Assembly (NCBI RefSeq): GCF_019597925.1
Contig: NZ_CP080442.1
Location: 3,859,501 to 3,923,500 of the forward strand
Direction of reading: 5' to 3'
Length of the DNA: 64,000 bases
Source: [Clostridium] scindens
Lineage (GTDB): Bacteria; Bacillota; Clostridia; Lachnospirales; Lachnospiraceae
Translations under genes and position numbers: made by a program
Shown: in pieces, positions 8,309 through 16,766 of the stretch
Layout of the letters: each line of letters begins with the position of its first letter
Numbering within the stretch: the first letter of the stretch is position 1
Notes under the pieces: model-generated
Told to the model about the DNA's origin: nothing
Seen by the model: the letters and a program-made list of their open reading frames with translations, nothing else
Databases searched by the model: none

Positions 8309-9298
8309 TTAATTCTCCTTTATTGTCAGGAACAACAGTTCCATTACCAGATCAAAGTTAACATTGGCTTTTAATCTGGCTTTGGCTTTTTCCAGGCTTT
8401 CTATAATGAGCTCGATTCCTTCATAGGAACTTCTCTTAGCCCGCTCTTTGATATATTTTAACTGGTCTTTGAATACGACCTTATCCATATCCTTGGTTGC
8501 TTTATATAATAAGACATCCCGATACCATATCATAATAATATCCAGATAGTCATTGATTTCCAGCTTATATGCCGTGATCCGGCTTACCGCCTGCACGATC
8601 TCGCTTAACTCCATCTCATTGATGTACTTCAGCAGCTGCACCGCCTCATCGCGGATCTCATTAAAATGTTCGGAATTCGCCAGCATAATGGCACGTCCCA
8701 TATTTCCCTGGGCAAATGCAGTGCACATATCCGCCTTATAATCCGGAACCTGCATGGTCTCCATCAGATACTTCTTAATCAGGGTATCCTTGATATTACG
8801 CAGTTTCAGCATTACGCACCTGGAATTGATCGTCGGCAGCAGCGTATCCGCATTCTCTGTAAGAAGCATGATTACCGCATATTCCGGCGGCTCCTCGATC
8901 GTTTTCAGCAGGGCATTCTGCGCCTGGGGCGTCATCATGTCCGCCTGGGGAATAATGTATACCTTATATGGTCCCTGGTAGGGCTTTATCATAATCGTAT
9001 TATTCACCTGTTCCCGGATGTCGTCCACACTTATAGAATTTGGCTTCTCGTGTGTAACCTTTATAATATCCGGATGGTTGCCGCTTTCTGCCTGTCTGCA
9101 GGAATGGCATTCATTACACGGATCCGGCCCGCCTTTCTCGCACAGTAATGTGGCGGCAAACAGATTCGCCAGCATCTTCTTGCCGGCTCCCCGCTCTCCA
9201 TTCAATATATAAGCGTGGGACACCTTGTCCTCTCTTACCGCATTCCTGATATAATTAATAATGTCTTTGTGGCCAACCACATCTTTAAACGTTCCCAT
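8309..9298 (-). CDS. holB: DNA polymerase III subunit delta'
   Basis: This AAA+ subunit of the sliding-clamp loader has 329 residues, a normal length. It begins MGTFKDVVGHKDIINYI and has the P-loop-like GERGAGKK, the zinc-binding cysteines CNECHSC, the QNALLKTIEEPPE sensor region and TINSRCVMLKLRN with the SRC motif. The gene overlaps the preceding kinase-like gene by 14 bases. It sits in the conserved replication/translation cluster with ricT and trmN6. Confidence 0.95.
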   Translation of the reverse strand: MGTFKDVVGHKDIINYIRNAVREDKVSHAYILNGERGAGKKMLANLFAATLLCEKGGPDPCNECHSCRQAESGNHPDIIKVTHEKPNSISVDDIREQVNNTIMIKPYQGPYKVYIIPQADMMTPQAQNALLKTIEEPPEYAVIMLLTENADTLLPTINSRCVMLKLRNIKDTLIKKYLMETMQVPDYKADMCTAFAQGNMGRAIMLANSEHFNEIRDEAVQLLKYINEMELSEIVQAVSRITAYKLEINDYLDIIMIWYRDVLLYKATKDMDKVVFKDQLKYIKERAKRSSYEGIELIIESLEKAKARLKANVNFDLVMELLFLTIKEN

Positions 9299-9872
9299 GT
9301 CGTATTTCCCCTATAATTTCTTCTAAGCATCGTGTTCTATTATCATTCACAAATCTTTTCTGTATTCCAAGGCTTTTCAGATTCTCTTCTGCGAAATCCT
9401 TCGTATCTGCAAGAAATCTTCTGCATAATTCCGCGTATTTGGGCACCTCCTGCTCCCGCTCCCGCGCCAGAGCCCTGGCAAGCCGCTCGCCGTCTTCTAC
9501 CTCGATATAAATCGGCACCAGTTTATCAGGCCCGTAAAACTTCTGCATCTGTTCATAAGACTGAAGGGTTCCGATTACCAGATAGTCCGATGTACCAAGG
9601 TTGATCTGGCCATCATCAACGGTCGCATACTTCCAGATGCCGTGCACCGTATCATAGGCGCGCTGCTCTATCACCTTCCCTTGCTTCTCATATGCATTTA
9701 ATGTATCCTCTGAAACGAAAAAGTATTCTACGCCGTCCCGCTCTCCTTCCCGGATCGGCCGGGTAGTATACAGCGTAATCGTCTGAAGCCAGGGCAATGC
9801 CTTCTTGACTTCCTTAAACAGCGTATCCTTCCCGGAAGAACTCTTTCCCATCATATAATAAATCTTACCCAT
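9285..9872 (-). CDS. Guanylate-kinase-like protein
   Basis: A P-loop kinase of 195 residues. Walker A is GKSSSGKDT at about residues 9-17. TLYTTRPIREGERDGVEYFFVS is the GMP-binding region of guanylate kinases, and EREQEVPKY and RCLEEIIGEI follow. The family phosphorylates GMP to GDP, but this member diverges from housekeeping Gmk, for example in the P-loop and lid. It occupies the place of the thymidylate kinase gene in Bacillus yaaO-tmk-holB. It overlaps its neighbours on both sides, which shows tight operon packing. Whether it is a nucleotide kinase with altered substrate or a regulatory relative is open. Confidence 0.8.
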   Translation of the reverse strand: MGKIYYMMGKSSSGKDTLFKEVKKALPWLQTITLYTTRPIREGERDGVEYFFVSEDTLNAYEKQGKVIEQRAYDTVHGIWKYATVDDGQINLGTSDYLVIGTLQSYEQMQKFYGPDKLVPIYIEVEDGERLARALAREREQEVPKYAELCRRFLADTKDFAEENLKSLGIQKRFVNDNRTRCLEEIIGEIRHGNV

Positions 9873-11319
9873 GCATCCAAACCTCGATATACTGGTCTTC
9901 TTTCAATCCTTCAATAGCGAATCTAAGGTTACGATACCATTGTAACATATCTGCCGCCTCTTGTGATACCCTTTCTCCCGGTACGATCAAAGGACTTCCA
10001 GGAGGATAGAGATATGCATACTCCGTGGATATATGCCCAACGCTTTCCTTCCACGGCAAACGCCGGACCTCGCTTCCAAGCGCTGCGCTGATCGCAGCCT
10101 CATCCAGCATATTCTCCATCACGGAACTGTTATATACCACTTCCAGCCTGGGTAGGCTTGCCCCGATAAGCGCGGGCGTCTCTTCCAGACAATTCCCCGA
10201 ACGCATCCGTTCGTCCGCCTGGGCATCAATCTCTTCCAGCGCCCTTGCCAGACGCTCCATGCCATCCTCCGTGTCTCCTATGGATGTCATTGCCAGTATA
10301 TACGTCCCTGCTACCATCTCCATCTGCAGATGGTATTCATCCAGCAGTATCCTGTATAGCCTTTTGCTACTCATGTCAGCATGCCGGACGGATATGACGA
10401 TCTTGGACCTGTCAAAACTCTCTGTCTCCACCAGTTCCAGGCGTTTCAACTGTCTAAGCCTCCCCCGCATCTTCTCCAGCATCTTGACATAAGGATCGAA
10501 CAGTTCCTTCCTTCTGTTTTCCAGCATATCGATGCAGGAGTCTATGCTGGACATCAATACATAAGACGGGCTGCTGGACTGGAGCATCCGCAGATAATCC
10601 CGGACTCCCTTGCGGCTTGCAAGGCTTCCATTGATATGCAGAAGCGCAGTCTGCGTCAGCGCCGGCAATGTCTTGTGAAGGCTGTGGATCACGATATCCG
10701 CTCCCCTCGTATTAGCGTTCTGAGGAAAATATGGATGAAAGCCAAAATGCGCTCCATGGGCTTCATCCACAATCAGTGGTATGCCTTTTTCATGGACCGC
10801 TTCTGCTATGGCTTCCACATCCGATACCACGCCGTCATAAGTAGGCGACACGATGACCACTGCCCGAATGGAAGGATACTTGTCAAGAGCCTCCCTCACA
10901 TCGTCTACGGAAACCTCTGTATTGAGCTGCGCACAATGATTGAATTCAGGATATAGATACACCGGATTCAATTCATTCATATATATGGCATGATACACAG
11001 ACTTGTGGCAATTTCTTGCCACAAGTATGGTATCTCCTTTTTTGGTTACGCCTGCAATGGCGCTTAAGATTCCTACGGTACTTCCATTGATGAGGAAATG
11101 CGTCTCGTCCGCATGGTAGATCCTGGCCGCCCGAATCTGAGCCTCCTTCAGGATCCCCTCTGCATGATGAAGGTCGTCAAATCCCTCAATCTCCGTAATA
11201 TCAATCTTATAGGGAACCGTGGACTTGAGCATGTCCAGATTCCGTTTATGGCCCGGCATATGAAACCCATAATAGTCCGAGTCGCTATAGTCTTTTAACT
11301 TATCATATATTGTGCTCAT
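9865..11319 (-). CDS. Orn/Lys/Arg decarboxylase family PLP enzyme (YaaO-like)
   Basis: A pyridoxal-phosphate fold-type I decarboxylase of 484 residues, the short form lacking the N-terminal wing domain of the inducible enterobacterial enzymes. Landmarks are YGFHMPGHKRN, THFLINGSTVGILSAI, VVIVSPTYDGVVSDV, VDEAHGAHFGFH and the PLP lysine in HSLHKTLPALTQTA. It probably makes a polyamine precursor (agmatine, cadaverine or putrescine); sequence alone does not choose between them. It starts on the last base of the pgi stop codon and overlaps the next gene by eight bases. Its Bacillus counterpart heads the same cluster. Confidence 0.92.
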   Translation of the reverse strand: MSTIYDKLKDYSDSDYYGFHMPGHKRNLDMLKSTVPYKIDITEIEGFDDLHHAEGILKEAQIRAARIYHADETHFLINGSTVGILSAIAGVTKKGDTILVARNCHKSVYHAIYMNELNPVYLYPEFNHCAQLNTEVSVDDVREALDKYPSIRAVVIVSPTYDGVVSDVEAIAEAVHEKGIPLIVDEAHGAHFGFHPYFPQNANTRGADIVIHSLHKTLPALTQTALLHINGSLASRKGVRDYLRMLQSSSPSYVLMSSIDSCIDMLENRRKELFDPYVKMLEKMRGRLRQLKRLELVETESFDRSKIVISVRHADMSSKRLYRILLDEYHLQMEMVAGTYILAMTSIGDTEDGMERLARALEEIDAQADERMRSGNCLEETPALIGASLPRLEVVYNSSVMENMLDEAAISAALGSEVRRLPWKESVGHISTEYAYLYPPGSPLIVPGERVSQEAADMLQWYRNLRFAIEGLKEDQYIEVWMHG

Positions 11320-12668
11320 TATAATCTCTTTAATAATTCTTCTCTTTCCTTTTCAAAGCCCGGCTTTCCAAGCAGCGCGAACATGTTCTTCTTATAACTC
11401 TCCACGCCTGGCTGGTTAAATGGATTCACGCCGGATATATATCCGCTTACGCCAATGGCAAATTCAAAGAAGTAGAACAGCTGTCCCAAAGAGAACTCAT
11501 CCTGCCTTGGAACATTTACAATAAGGTTCGGAACATTTCCATCCGTATGGGCAAGAAGCGTGCCATTCATGGCGCTCTTGTTGACAAAATCAACGGTCTG
11601 CCCCGCCAGATAGTTCAGACCGTCAAGGTCGACCGGCTCTTCCTGAATTCTGATCTCCTCGGCAGATTCCTCCACGTTCAGGACTGTCTCAAACATGATA
11701 CGGCTTCCGTCCTGGATGAACTGCCCCATGGAATGAAGGTCTGTGGTAAGGTCAACAGACGCCGGATAGATTCCCTTCTGGTCTTTGCCTTCGCTCTCCC
11801 CGCAGAGCTGCTTCCACCACTCGGATACATAGTGGAGGCTTGGCTCGTAGTTTGCAAGAATCTCGATGGCTTTTCCTTTTCTGTGGAGAATATTGCGGAT
11901 CGCCGCATACATAACGGCATCGTTGCTCTCGTACGGATCGCCAATCGCCCTCTCTCTTGCAGACGCCGCGCCTTCCATTAATTTCTCTATATCTGCGCCG
12001 CTGACTGCGATCGGAAGAAGTCCCACCGCCGTCAATACAGAGAAGCGGCCGCCTACGTCATCCGGAACTACGAAGGTCTCATATCCTTCTTCTGTAGCCA
12101 GGTTCTTAAGCGCTCCCCTTGCCTTGTCGGTAGTAGCGTAGATCCTCTTTGCCGCTTCCGCCTTGCCGTACTTCTTCTCCAGCATCCCTTTAAAGATACG
12201 GAAAGCAATGGCTGGCTCCGTGGTTGTTCCTGACTTTGAGATAATATTTACGGAAAAGTCCCTGTCTCCTATCACATCTATCAGATGCTTAAGGTATGTA
12301 CTGCTGATGCTGTTGCCTACATAATAGATCTCCGGAGTCTTACGGATTTCCTTAGATACCATATTATAGAAGTTGTGGCGCAAGAACTCGATTGCCGCTC
12401 TTGCTCCAAGGTAAGAGCCACCAATGCCAATTACAAGGAGCACCTCTGAATCCCCCTGAATCTTTACCGCTGCTTTCTGAATACGCGCGAATTCTTCCTT
12501 ATCATAATCCACCGGAAGGTCGATCCAGCCAAGGAAATCATTCCCCGCCCCTTCCCGGCCAAGAAGTTCTGCCTTCGCCTGTTCAGCGATCTTCTTCATA
12601 GATTCAATCTCATGCTCTGAAATAAATGTCTTTGCTTTAGAATAGTCAAATGTTACTTTATTGTTCAT
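11319..12668 (-). CDS. pgi: Glucose-6-phosphate isomerase
   Basis: This cytoplasmic glycolytic enzyme interconverts glucose 6-phosphate and fructose 6-phosphate. It has 449 residues, like other Firmicute Pgi proteins. Landmarks are LLVIGIGGSYLGARAAIEFL, NIISKSGTTTEPAIAFR, the second signature GGRFSVLTAVGLLPIAVSG, the region around SLHYVSEWWKQL and the C-terminal FNQPGVESYKKNMF. The ATG at 12668 is preceded by GGAAGGGG; an in-frame start 27 bases upstream is less likely. It is the first gene of the run down to trmN6. Confidence 0.96.
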   Translation of the reverse strand: MNNKVTFDYSKAKTFISEHEIESMKKIAEQAKAELLGREGAGNDFLGWIDLPVDYDKEEFARIQKAAVKIQGDSEVLLVIGIGGSYLGARAAIEFLRHNFYNMVSKEIRKTPEIYYVGNSISSTYLKHLIDVIGDRDFSVNIISKSGTTTEPAIAFRIFKGMLEKKYGKAEAAKRIYATTDKARGALKNLATEEGYETFVVPDDVGGRFSVLTAVGLLPIAVSGADIEKLMEGAASARERAIGDPYESNDAVMYAAIRNILHRKGKAIEILANYEPSLHYVSEWWKQLCGESEGKDQKGIYPASVDLTTDLHSMGQFIQDGSRIMFETVLNVEESAEEIRIQEEPVDLDGLNYLAGQTVDFVNKSAMNGTLLAHTDGNVPNLIVNVPRQDEFSLGQLFYFFEFAIGVSGYISGVNPFNQPGVESYKKNMFALLGKPGFEKEREELLKRL

Positions 12669-12741
12669 AGTGACCCCTTCCTTCCATCTTACCATCTTAT
12701 AAATATGTACTATTTTATTTTATCAAATCGGCCACTTTTAA

Positions 12742-13686
12742 TCAAGCCATAAACTCCTCCAGTATCTGCCGTATCAGCACGTCTTTTGCCACTTCTTCCT
12801 TCTCTTTTTCCCTTCTTGCCTTCCGGTCTGCCGATGCCGCTTGAATCTGCGGAGTCACATCCGGCACCTCATATGGTTCCGGCATGGTCGGACTGGTAAT
12901 CTCCGGAGGCGTGGTAGGCGACGGCACTTCTTTTCTCGGCATTGGCCTCTCCGGCTCTCCCCTGTCGTTCTTATCTGTTCTGGAGGATTTCTTCGGATCC
13001 TCTTCTTCCCTGGCTGTCTTTACTACCTTTGCCGCCTTTTGGCGCTGAGTCTCCGGCTCTTTCTCTATCGCAAATATGTCCTCGTCATCCTCTTCCTCCA
13101 AATCCGGCACTACCCCAAATTCGGATGCAGGCGTCTCCGGCGCCATGACCTTGATCTCTTTCTGGTACGCCTTTTCATATCGATGCAGGCATACATTTTC
13201 CAGATAGTCAACCATATAGTTCTGCACTGCCTCCATACGGTATTCCTCGTCCGTGGTCAGATGGACCAGGTAGATCAGAATGGCAAGCCCGGCGCCAGCA
13301 GCCCCGGTCTTAATCACCATGTCGCCCATTCCATTTACCGCATACTCAAGAAGCGCCCCCGCCGCTCCCAGTATCAGGCACAGTCCGGCTGTGGCCTTCT
13401 CCATACGCCTCCAGCTGTGCAGCTTCATTCCGATAACCTTGTACTCATACAAGTACTTGTCTACAAACACCCTGACATTCTCCACCGTATCGCTGATCAT
13501 GCAGGCATGTTCGAATTTGGCGCGCACCAGGCGCATGAGCGGGTGGGTGCTTTTATTCATATTCCCGGCTGCGCGCACCAGCTGTTTCAAAGTTACATTT
13601 GCAATCAGTTTACTCACAATCCCTATGACCGTCAGGATTCCCATTAGCACGAATATCACGTGCTTGTCCAGTATAATTTCTAACAT
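12742..13686 (-). CDS. Conserved membrane protein of unknown function with Pro/Glu-rich tail
   Basis: I do not recognise this protein of 314 residues. It begins with a hydrophobic helix (about residues 8-28). A predicted helical segment of about 65 residues follows, then two adjacent transmembrane helices (about 98-145). The C-terminal half is long, hydrophilic and probably disordered, with acidic (DLEEEDDEDIFAIE) and proline-rich (SPTTPPEITSPTMP) stretches. This suggests a membrane-anchored scaffold with a cytoplasmic tail, but that is only inference. Its Shine-Dalgarno sequence is embedded in the terminator-like hairpin immediately upstream, and six T residues of that element abut the ATG. 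Confidence 0.7.
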   Translation of the reverse strand: MLEIILDKHVIFVLMGILTVIGIVSKLIANVTLKQLVRAAGNMNKSTHPLMRLVRAKFEHACMISDTVENVRVFVDKYLYEYKVIGMKLHSWRRMEKATAGLCLILGAAGALLEYAVNGMGDMVIKTGAAGAGLAILIYLVHLTTDEEYRMEAVQNYMVDYLENVCLHRYEKAYQKEIKVMAPETPASEFGVVPDLEEEDDEDIFAIEKEPETQRQKAAKVVKTAREEEDPKKSSRTDKNDRGEPERPMPRKEVPSPTTPPEITSPTMPEPYEVPDVTPQIQAASADRKARREKEKEEVAKDVLIRQILEEFMA

Positions 13687-13736
13687 AAAAAAGCCCTCCT
13701 TTTGCTTAGAATTATACTTGAAATTCCAAAGGAGGG
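13687..13736 (-). terminator. Terminator of mtnN whose 3' arm is the next gene's Shine-Dalgarno
   Basis: On the minus strand, CCCTCCTTT (13728-13736) pairs perfectly with AAAGGAGGG (13694-13702). An inner GAATT/AATTC pairing adds to the stem, and C plus TTTTTT follows, ending at ATG 13686. The arm AAAGGAGGG is the only ribosome binding site of the downstream gene. A TATAAT lies in the loop (13713-13718), so a transcript starting there would lack the occluding arm; no matching -35 is evident. Confidence 0.75.
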
Positions 13737-13815
13737 TATAAAAACCGTTCTACAGATTCTGACCCCCGATATGGAGGAATCTGTCAGATTCTTAAGAATC
13801 TTCGTCCAGCCATAA

Positions 13816-14508
13816 TTATATCATTGTCAGCAATTCCTTCATAAGCCTTACGCTGTGGGCGATCGCCTGTCTTTCAAAGGTAGGGTAGTCCATGGTCGCG
13901 CTGTTGTCAGCTTTGTCCGAAATGGCACGGATTATGACATACGAAACTTTGTTCAGGTATGCTGCCTGTGCAATCCCGGCTCCTTCCATCTCTACGCACA
14001 GTGGATGGAAGTTCTCCACGATCTTTTCTTTTGCCTTCCCGGATGAGATGAATTGGTCGCCGCTTGCCACCCTTCCGGTAAATGTGCGGATGTCCGGGTT
14101 CGCCTTCTCATTAGCCTTGGCTGCCTTCTGCACGAGTTCTTCATCTGCCGGAAATGCCAGCGTATCCATCCTAGGTATCTGCCCGATGGCATCCCCGAAT
14201 ATGGTAGCGTCCATATCATGGTGAAGGGCATCCGTGGAGATAACCATATCGCCAATATCTATTCTCGCATCCAGAGAGCCTGCGATTCCGGTATTGATCA
14301 GCATGTCTGCCCGGAACCTGTCCACAAGTATCTGGGCGCAGATACCGGCATTGACCTTGCCAATTCCACTTCTGACTACCACCACGTCCTTGCCGCACAG
14401 TTTTCCCTTGCAGAAAACCATGGATGCCTGCTCTACCGTCTCCTGAATATCCATATCTTCCTTCAATGCTGCAACTTCTTCTTCCATTGCTCCGATAATC
14501 CCTATCAT
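13816..14508 (-). CDS. mtnN: 5'-methylthioadenosine/S-adenosylhomocysteine nucleosidase
   Basis: This 230-residue enzyme hydrolyses MTA and SAH to adenine plus the thioribose compound, feeding methionine salvage and the activated methyl cycle. It starts MIGIIGAMEEEVAALKEDM. Other landmarks are GIGKVNAGICAQILVDRF, LINTGIAGSLDARIDIGD, VASGDQFI, the purine-site CVEMEGAGIAQAAYL and the catalytic aspartate in RAISDKAD. AAGGAGG precedes the ATG, and a good promoter lies at 14550-14578. It is divergent from the TSCPD gene. Confidence 0.96.
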   Translation of the reverse strand: MIGIIGAMEEEVAALKEDMDIQETVEQASMVFCKGKLCGKDVVVVRSGIGKVNAGICAQILVDRFRADMLINTGIAGSLDARIDIGDMVISTDALHHDMDATIFGDAIGQIPRMDTLAFPADEELVQKAAKANEKANPDIRTFTGRVASGDQFISSGKAKEKIVENFHPLCVEMEGAGIAQAAYLNKVSYVIIRAISDKADNSATMDYPTFERQAIAHSVRLMKELLTMI

Positions 14509-14549
14509 ATCAACCTTATCCTCCTTCTATCACGATTACTCCATGTTGG

Positions 14550-14578
14550 TAGTTTATCACAACTAAATCACGATGCCA
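14550..14578 (-). promoter_or_regulatory. Promoter of mtnN
   Basis: On the minus strand, TTGGCA (14573-14578) and TAAACT (14550-14555) have 17-base spacing, with an extended -10 TG one base upstream. Confidence 0.65.
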
Positions 14579-14735
14579 ACTTATATAGCATTTGGTATCT
14601 GTGATTCAAAATATTACATTTTTCTGAAATATCACAAAAGATATAGAAATCCTATGATTTCTTTGCTATAATCCGAATTGAATATTTATTATATTAATAA
14701 TCTATAATGAAGAGCAAACAAGGGAGGCAATATTT

Positions 14736-14978
14736 ATGGAATACAGACCACATGGTGTCTGTTCTCAACTAATTCGTGTAGAGTTGGACGGAGATATCGT
14801 TAAAAACGTAGAATTTGTAGGAGGCTGCAACGGCAACACCAAAGGTATCTGCAGCCTGATCAGAGGAATGAACGTACACGATGTTATATCCCGGCTGGAG
14901 GGCATCACATGCGGCTATAAGTCTACATCCTGCCCGGATCAGCTGGCATATGCATTAAAGAAAGCAATCAGCCAATAG
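14736..14978 (+). CDS. TSCPD domain protein (TIGR03905 family)
   Basis: A small protein of 80 residues consisting of a single TSCPD domain. It is named for the conserved C-terminal motif, seen here as STSCPDQLAYAL, with further cysteines in GGCNGN, GICSL and ITCGYK. The same fold occurs at the end of some B12-dependent ribonucleotide reductases, where it is Cys-rich and thought to bind metal. No function is established for the stand-alone family, to my knowledge. GGGAGG precedes the ATG. It is monocistronic between mtnN and a bidirectional terminator. Confidence 0.88.
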   Translation: MEYRPHGVCSQLIRVELDGDIVKNVEFVGGCNGNTKGICSLIRGMNVHDVISRLEGITCGYKSTSCPDQLAYALKKAISQ

Positions 14979-15021
14979 GCATCGCTGCACCGGAAATCTG
15001 CGACTACCAATCTCCGGTACA

Positions 15022-15246
15022 ATGAAAAAGGATACGAGGCCTAGCATATAACCTCGCATCCTTTTCTGTCCTTTTTGTCTTATACGTTTTTCTCTTGATT
15101 CCGGAGAGATTGTGGGAAGCACCGTCTACGACGACTTTAACCCGTCTCGTGGGTCTACGGTTTCTCAATGTAAGGTCGAAATTATTGTTAATAGTTTCTC
15201 CTGTTGCACCGCGGACGGCGCTTCCCACAATCTCCCCGGATATAGC
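15022..15246 (-). ncRNA. Candidate structured RNA (long hairpin plus terminator), minus strand
   Basis: Two arms of 27 bases (15214-15240 and 15100-15126) can pair along their whole length. The two positions that differ are G-U pairs if the minus strand is transcribed but A-C mismatches on the plus strand. The same holds for the downstream stem at 15026-15039/15052-15065, a terminator ending in TTTTTC. This bias points to selection on a minus-strand RNA of about 220 nt. An 87-nt apical region contains a smaller hairpin (AACCGU with ACGGGUU, one bulge). No convincing promoter is visible, so it could also be the 3' untranslated region of the gene ending at 15346. I do not recognise it as any known RNA family. 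Confidence 0.45.
15026..15065. terminator. Bidirectional terminator between TSCPD gene and RNA candidate
   Basis: A 14-bp stem (15026-15039 with 15052-15065) has A/T runs on both sides. It pairs fully on the minus strand and has one A-C mismatch on the plus strand. Confidence 0.8.
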
Positions 15247-15345
15247 ATATTGGCATTTTTGTTTTCTAAATTTGTTTTTCAGATTGCAAAATGTTTTTCT
15301 TTTGGTTTTCTTCTTTTTCTTATTTATTAAATGGACTTTAGACTT

Positions 15346-15828
15346 CTATGGACTTTCTATATATACACCATCTGTAAATGAACTGCTCATATCATAATTA
15401 GCTGAGTGTGTAGATCGGACTCGATAGTAATACCCTCCTTCAACCATTAAGGTACGATTAGAGCCAACCCTATCGCTATCCGCCAATTCCTTTTGCCAAC
15501 TATCATAAAATTCCCAGGCTGTATCACCTTCTTTTGCTCTTTCAATTATAACTGCAACTTTCACCTGGTCAACATTATGTGCTGCAATGGTGGTTCCACC
15601 CGCATATATCTTCCCGGCGCTTAATCGGACACACTTAGAATATCCTGTCAAAAGGTCTTCTCCTCTAGTAATATTTTGTGCATATCCTATTGATTCATCG
15701 TCATGGGTCAAATAAGAACCATCTAATATGGTTTGTTTAGTTGATGCTTGAGCAACAACTGATATTTTGACTGATATAAACAGCACTAAAATAACAATAT
15801 AGAATGTCGATAGCAATCTTTTCCTCAT
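15346..15828 (-). CDS. Secreted protein of unknown function (DUF6147-like)
   Basis: An exported protein of 160 residues with a clear signal peptide (MRKRLLSTFYIVILVLFISV..., probable cleavage after VVAQA near residue 28). The mature part looks like a single beta-rich domain: AGKIYAGGTTIAAHNVDQVKVAVIIERA, then EGGYYYRVRSTHSAN. It has no cysteines apart from one in the core and no catalytic motif I can identify. It resembles small secreted proteins annotated DUF6147 in Clostridia, from memory only. It shares strand and orientation with the DUF4367-like gene upstream. Confidence 0.7.
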   Translation of the reverse strand: MRKRLLSTFYIVILVLFISVKISVVAQASTKQTILDGSYLTHDDESIGYAQNITRGEDLLTGYSKCVRLSAGKIYAGGTTIAAHNVDQVKVAVIIERAKEGDTAWEFYDSWQKELADSDRVGSNRTLMVEGGYYYRVRSTHSANYDMSSSFTDGVYIESP

Positions 15829-15902
15829 CTTTCACCTCCATCCTCATAATTTTCTTTACCCTCATTTATATAAACACATAACTCGACAAATACTGACGCA
15901 AT

Positions 15903-16766
15903 TTATTTCATAAAATATAAGTTTTTAACTATAGTCTCAAACTCTTCCTTAGTCATAGTCGCCACAAGGAAATATTCTAAGCCCATTTCATCAAAACGTG
16001 CGGAAAATCTATCTTCTCCAGTTTTTTTAATCTTATATTGCTTTATTTCGATTTGTCTTCCTTGCACTTCCAAAAAATAATTATCAATAATCTCATCTTC
16101 TACATCTATTCCCCAAGAACTATCTGAATAAGATGCATTGATAATGTAAACAACATTCCCTTTATCAAAATTATATATTAATTCTGCTGTTTGTATAGTC
16201 TTATCAAATTCCATTCTAGAAAACTTCATATTTTTAACCGAGTGAATTATTTTAACTGGTTCTGTACCAAATTCCTCACCAATTCTATTGTAGGCTTTTT
16301 CTTCGCTTTCCTCAATAATCGTTAGATTCTCATCACTAGAATTTATTTTTTCAACTTCTCTATCCCCGATCGCCTGCTTCACTAGGGTAACCACCCTACC
16401 AGGTCCGCCTATACTAGTCACGCTAATGGCCATAACCAATACAAGTGATGCCGCCAAGGTAAGATACAGCTTGCGCCGTTTCTTTTTACGCGTAACTTCG
16501 ATTTCAACTTCTTTATTCTTTTCTTCCTCTAGTACCTTGTGCCCTACTTCTAATGCAAGCCTGTCTTCTTCTGATAACTTAGAGTATAGTTCTTCTCTTT
16601 CCTTCTCCTTGATCTGCTCTTCCAGTTTTGCTCTGAGTGATTCTTTGAACCCTTCCGGCATCTGGATGCTGTCATCCTTCAGGATTTCTTCTTCCTCTTC
16701 CTTCGCTAGCTGCTCAAAGTCTTCGGTTATCATGTGTTCAAACTGGTCCTTTTTTCCCTTCATCAC
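15903..16766 (-). CDS. Membrane protein with extracytoplasmic DUF4367-like domain, probable anti-sigma factor
   Basis: A single-pass membrane protein of 287 residues. The cytoplasmic N-terminus of about 95 residues is rich in Glu and Lys and begins QFEHMITEDFEQLAKEEEEE, like anti-sigma domains of this group. A basic RKKKRRK precedes the membrane helix at about residues 98-118. The extracytoplasmic part of about 165 residues ends VATMTKEEFETIVKNLYFMK, as in DUF4367 proteins that usually partner an ECF sigma factor. The sigma gene at 18073-18630 is on the same strand, 1.3 kb upstream, with a divergently oriented murG between them. The partnership is inferred from family habit and proximity. Confidence 0.7.
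   Translation of the reverse strand: MMKGKKDQFEHMITEDFEQLAKEEEEEILKDDSIQMPEGFKESLRAKLEEQIKEKEREELYSKLSEEDRLALEVGHKVLEEEKNKEVEIEVTRKKKRRKLYLTLAASLVLVMAISVTSIGGPGRVVTLVKQAIGDREVEKINSSDENLTIIEESEEKAYNRIGEEFGTEPVKIIHSVKNMKFSRMEFDKTIQTAELIYNFDKGNVVYIINASYSDSSWGIDVEDEIIDNYFLEVQGRQIEIKQYKIKKTGEDRFSARFDEMGLEYFLVATMTKEEFETIVKNLYFMK

Larger units (their letters stand above)
14979..15345. other. 367-bp gap holding a structured element
   Basis: There is no credible protein gene here. It contains the bidirectional terminator at 15026-15065 and the 27-base inverted repeat at 15100-15240 described under the RNA candidate. The remaining 15241-15345 is T-rich on the plus strand. Confidence 0.6.

Noticed and set aside
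14678..14708. TTGAAT / TATAAT pair as promoter of the TSCPD gene
   Set aside because: Spacing of 19 bases and a weak -35 make it too uncertain to list as a feature, though some promoter must lie here.
15004..15228. 74-codon minus-strand frame across the RNA candidate
   Set aside because: It runs through the terminator stem and the palindromic arms and lacks a ribosome site. The pairing pattern favours RNA over protein.
15100..15240. Long inverted repeat read as a MITE or insertion-sequence remnant
   Set aside because: No convincing target-site duplication or transposase fragment flanks it, and the G-U strand bias fits a functional RNA better. Not fully excluded.
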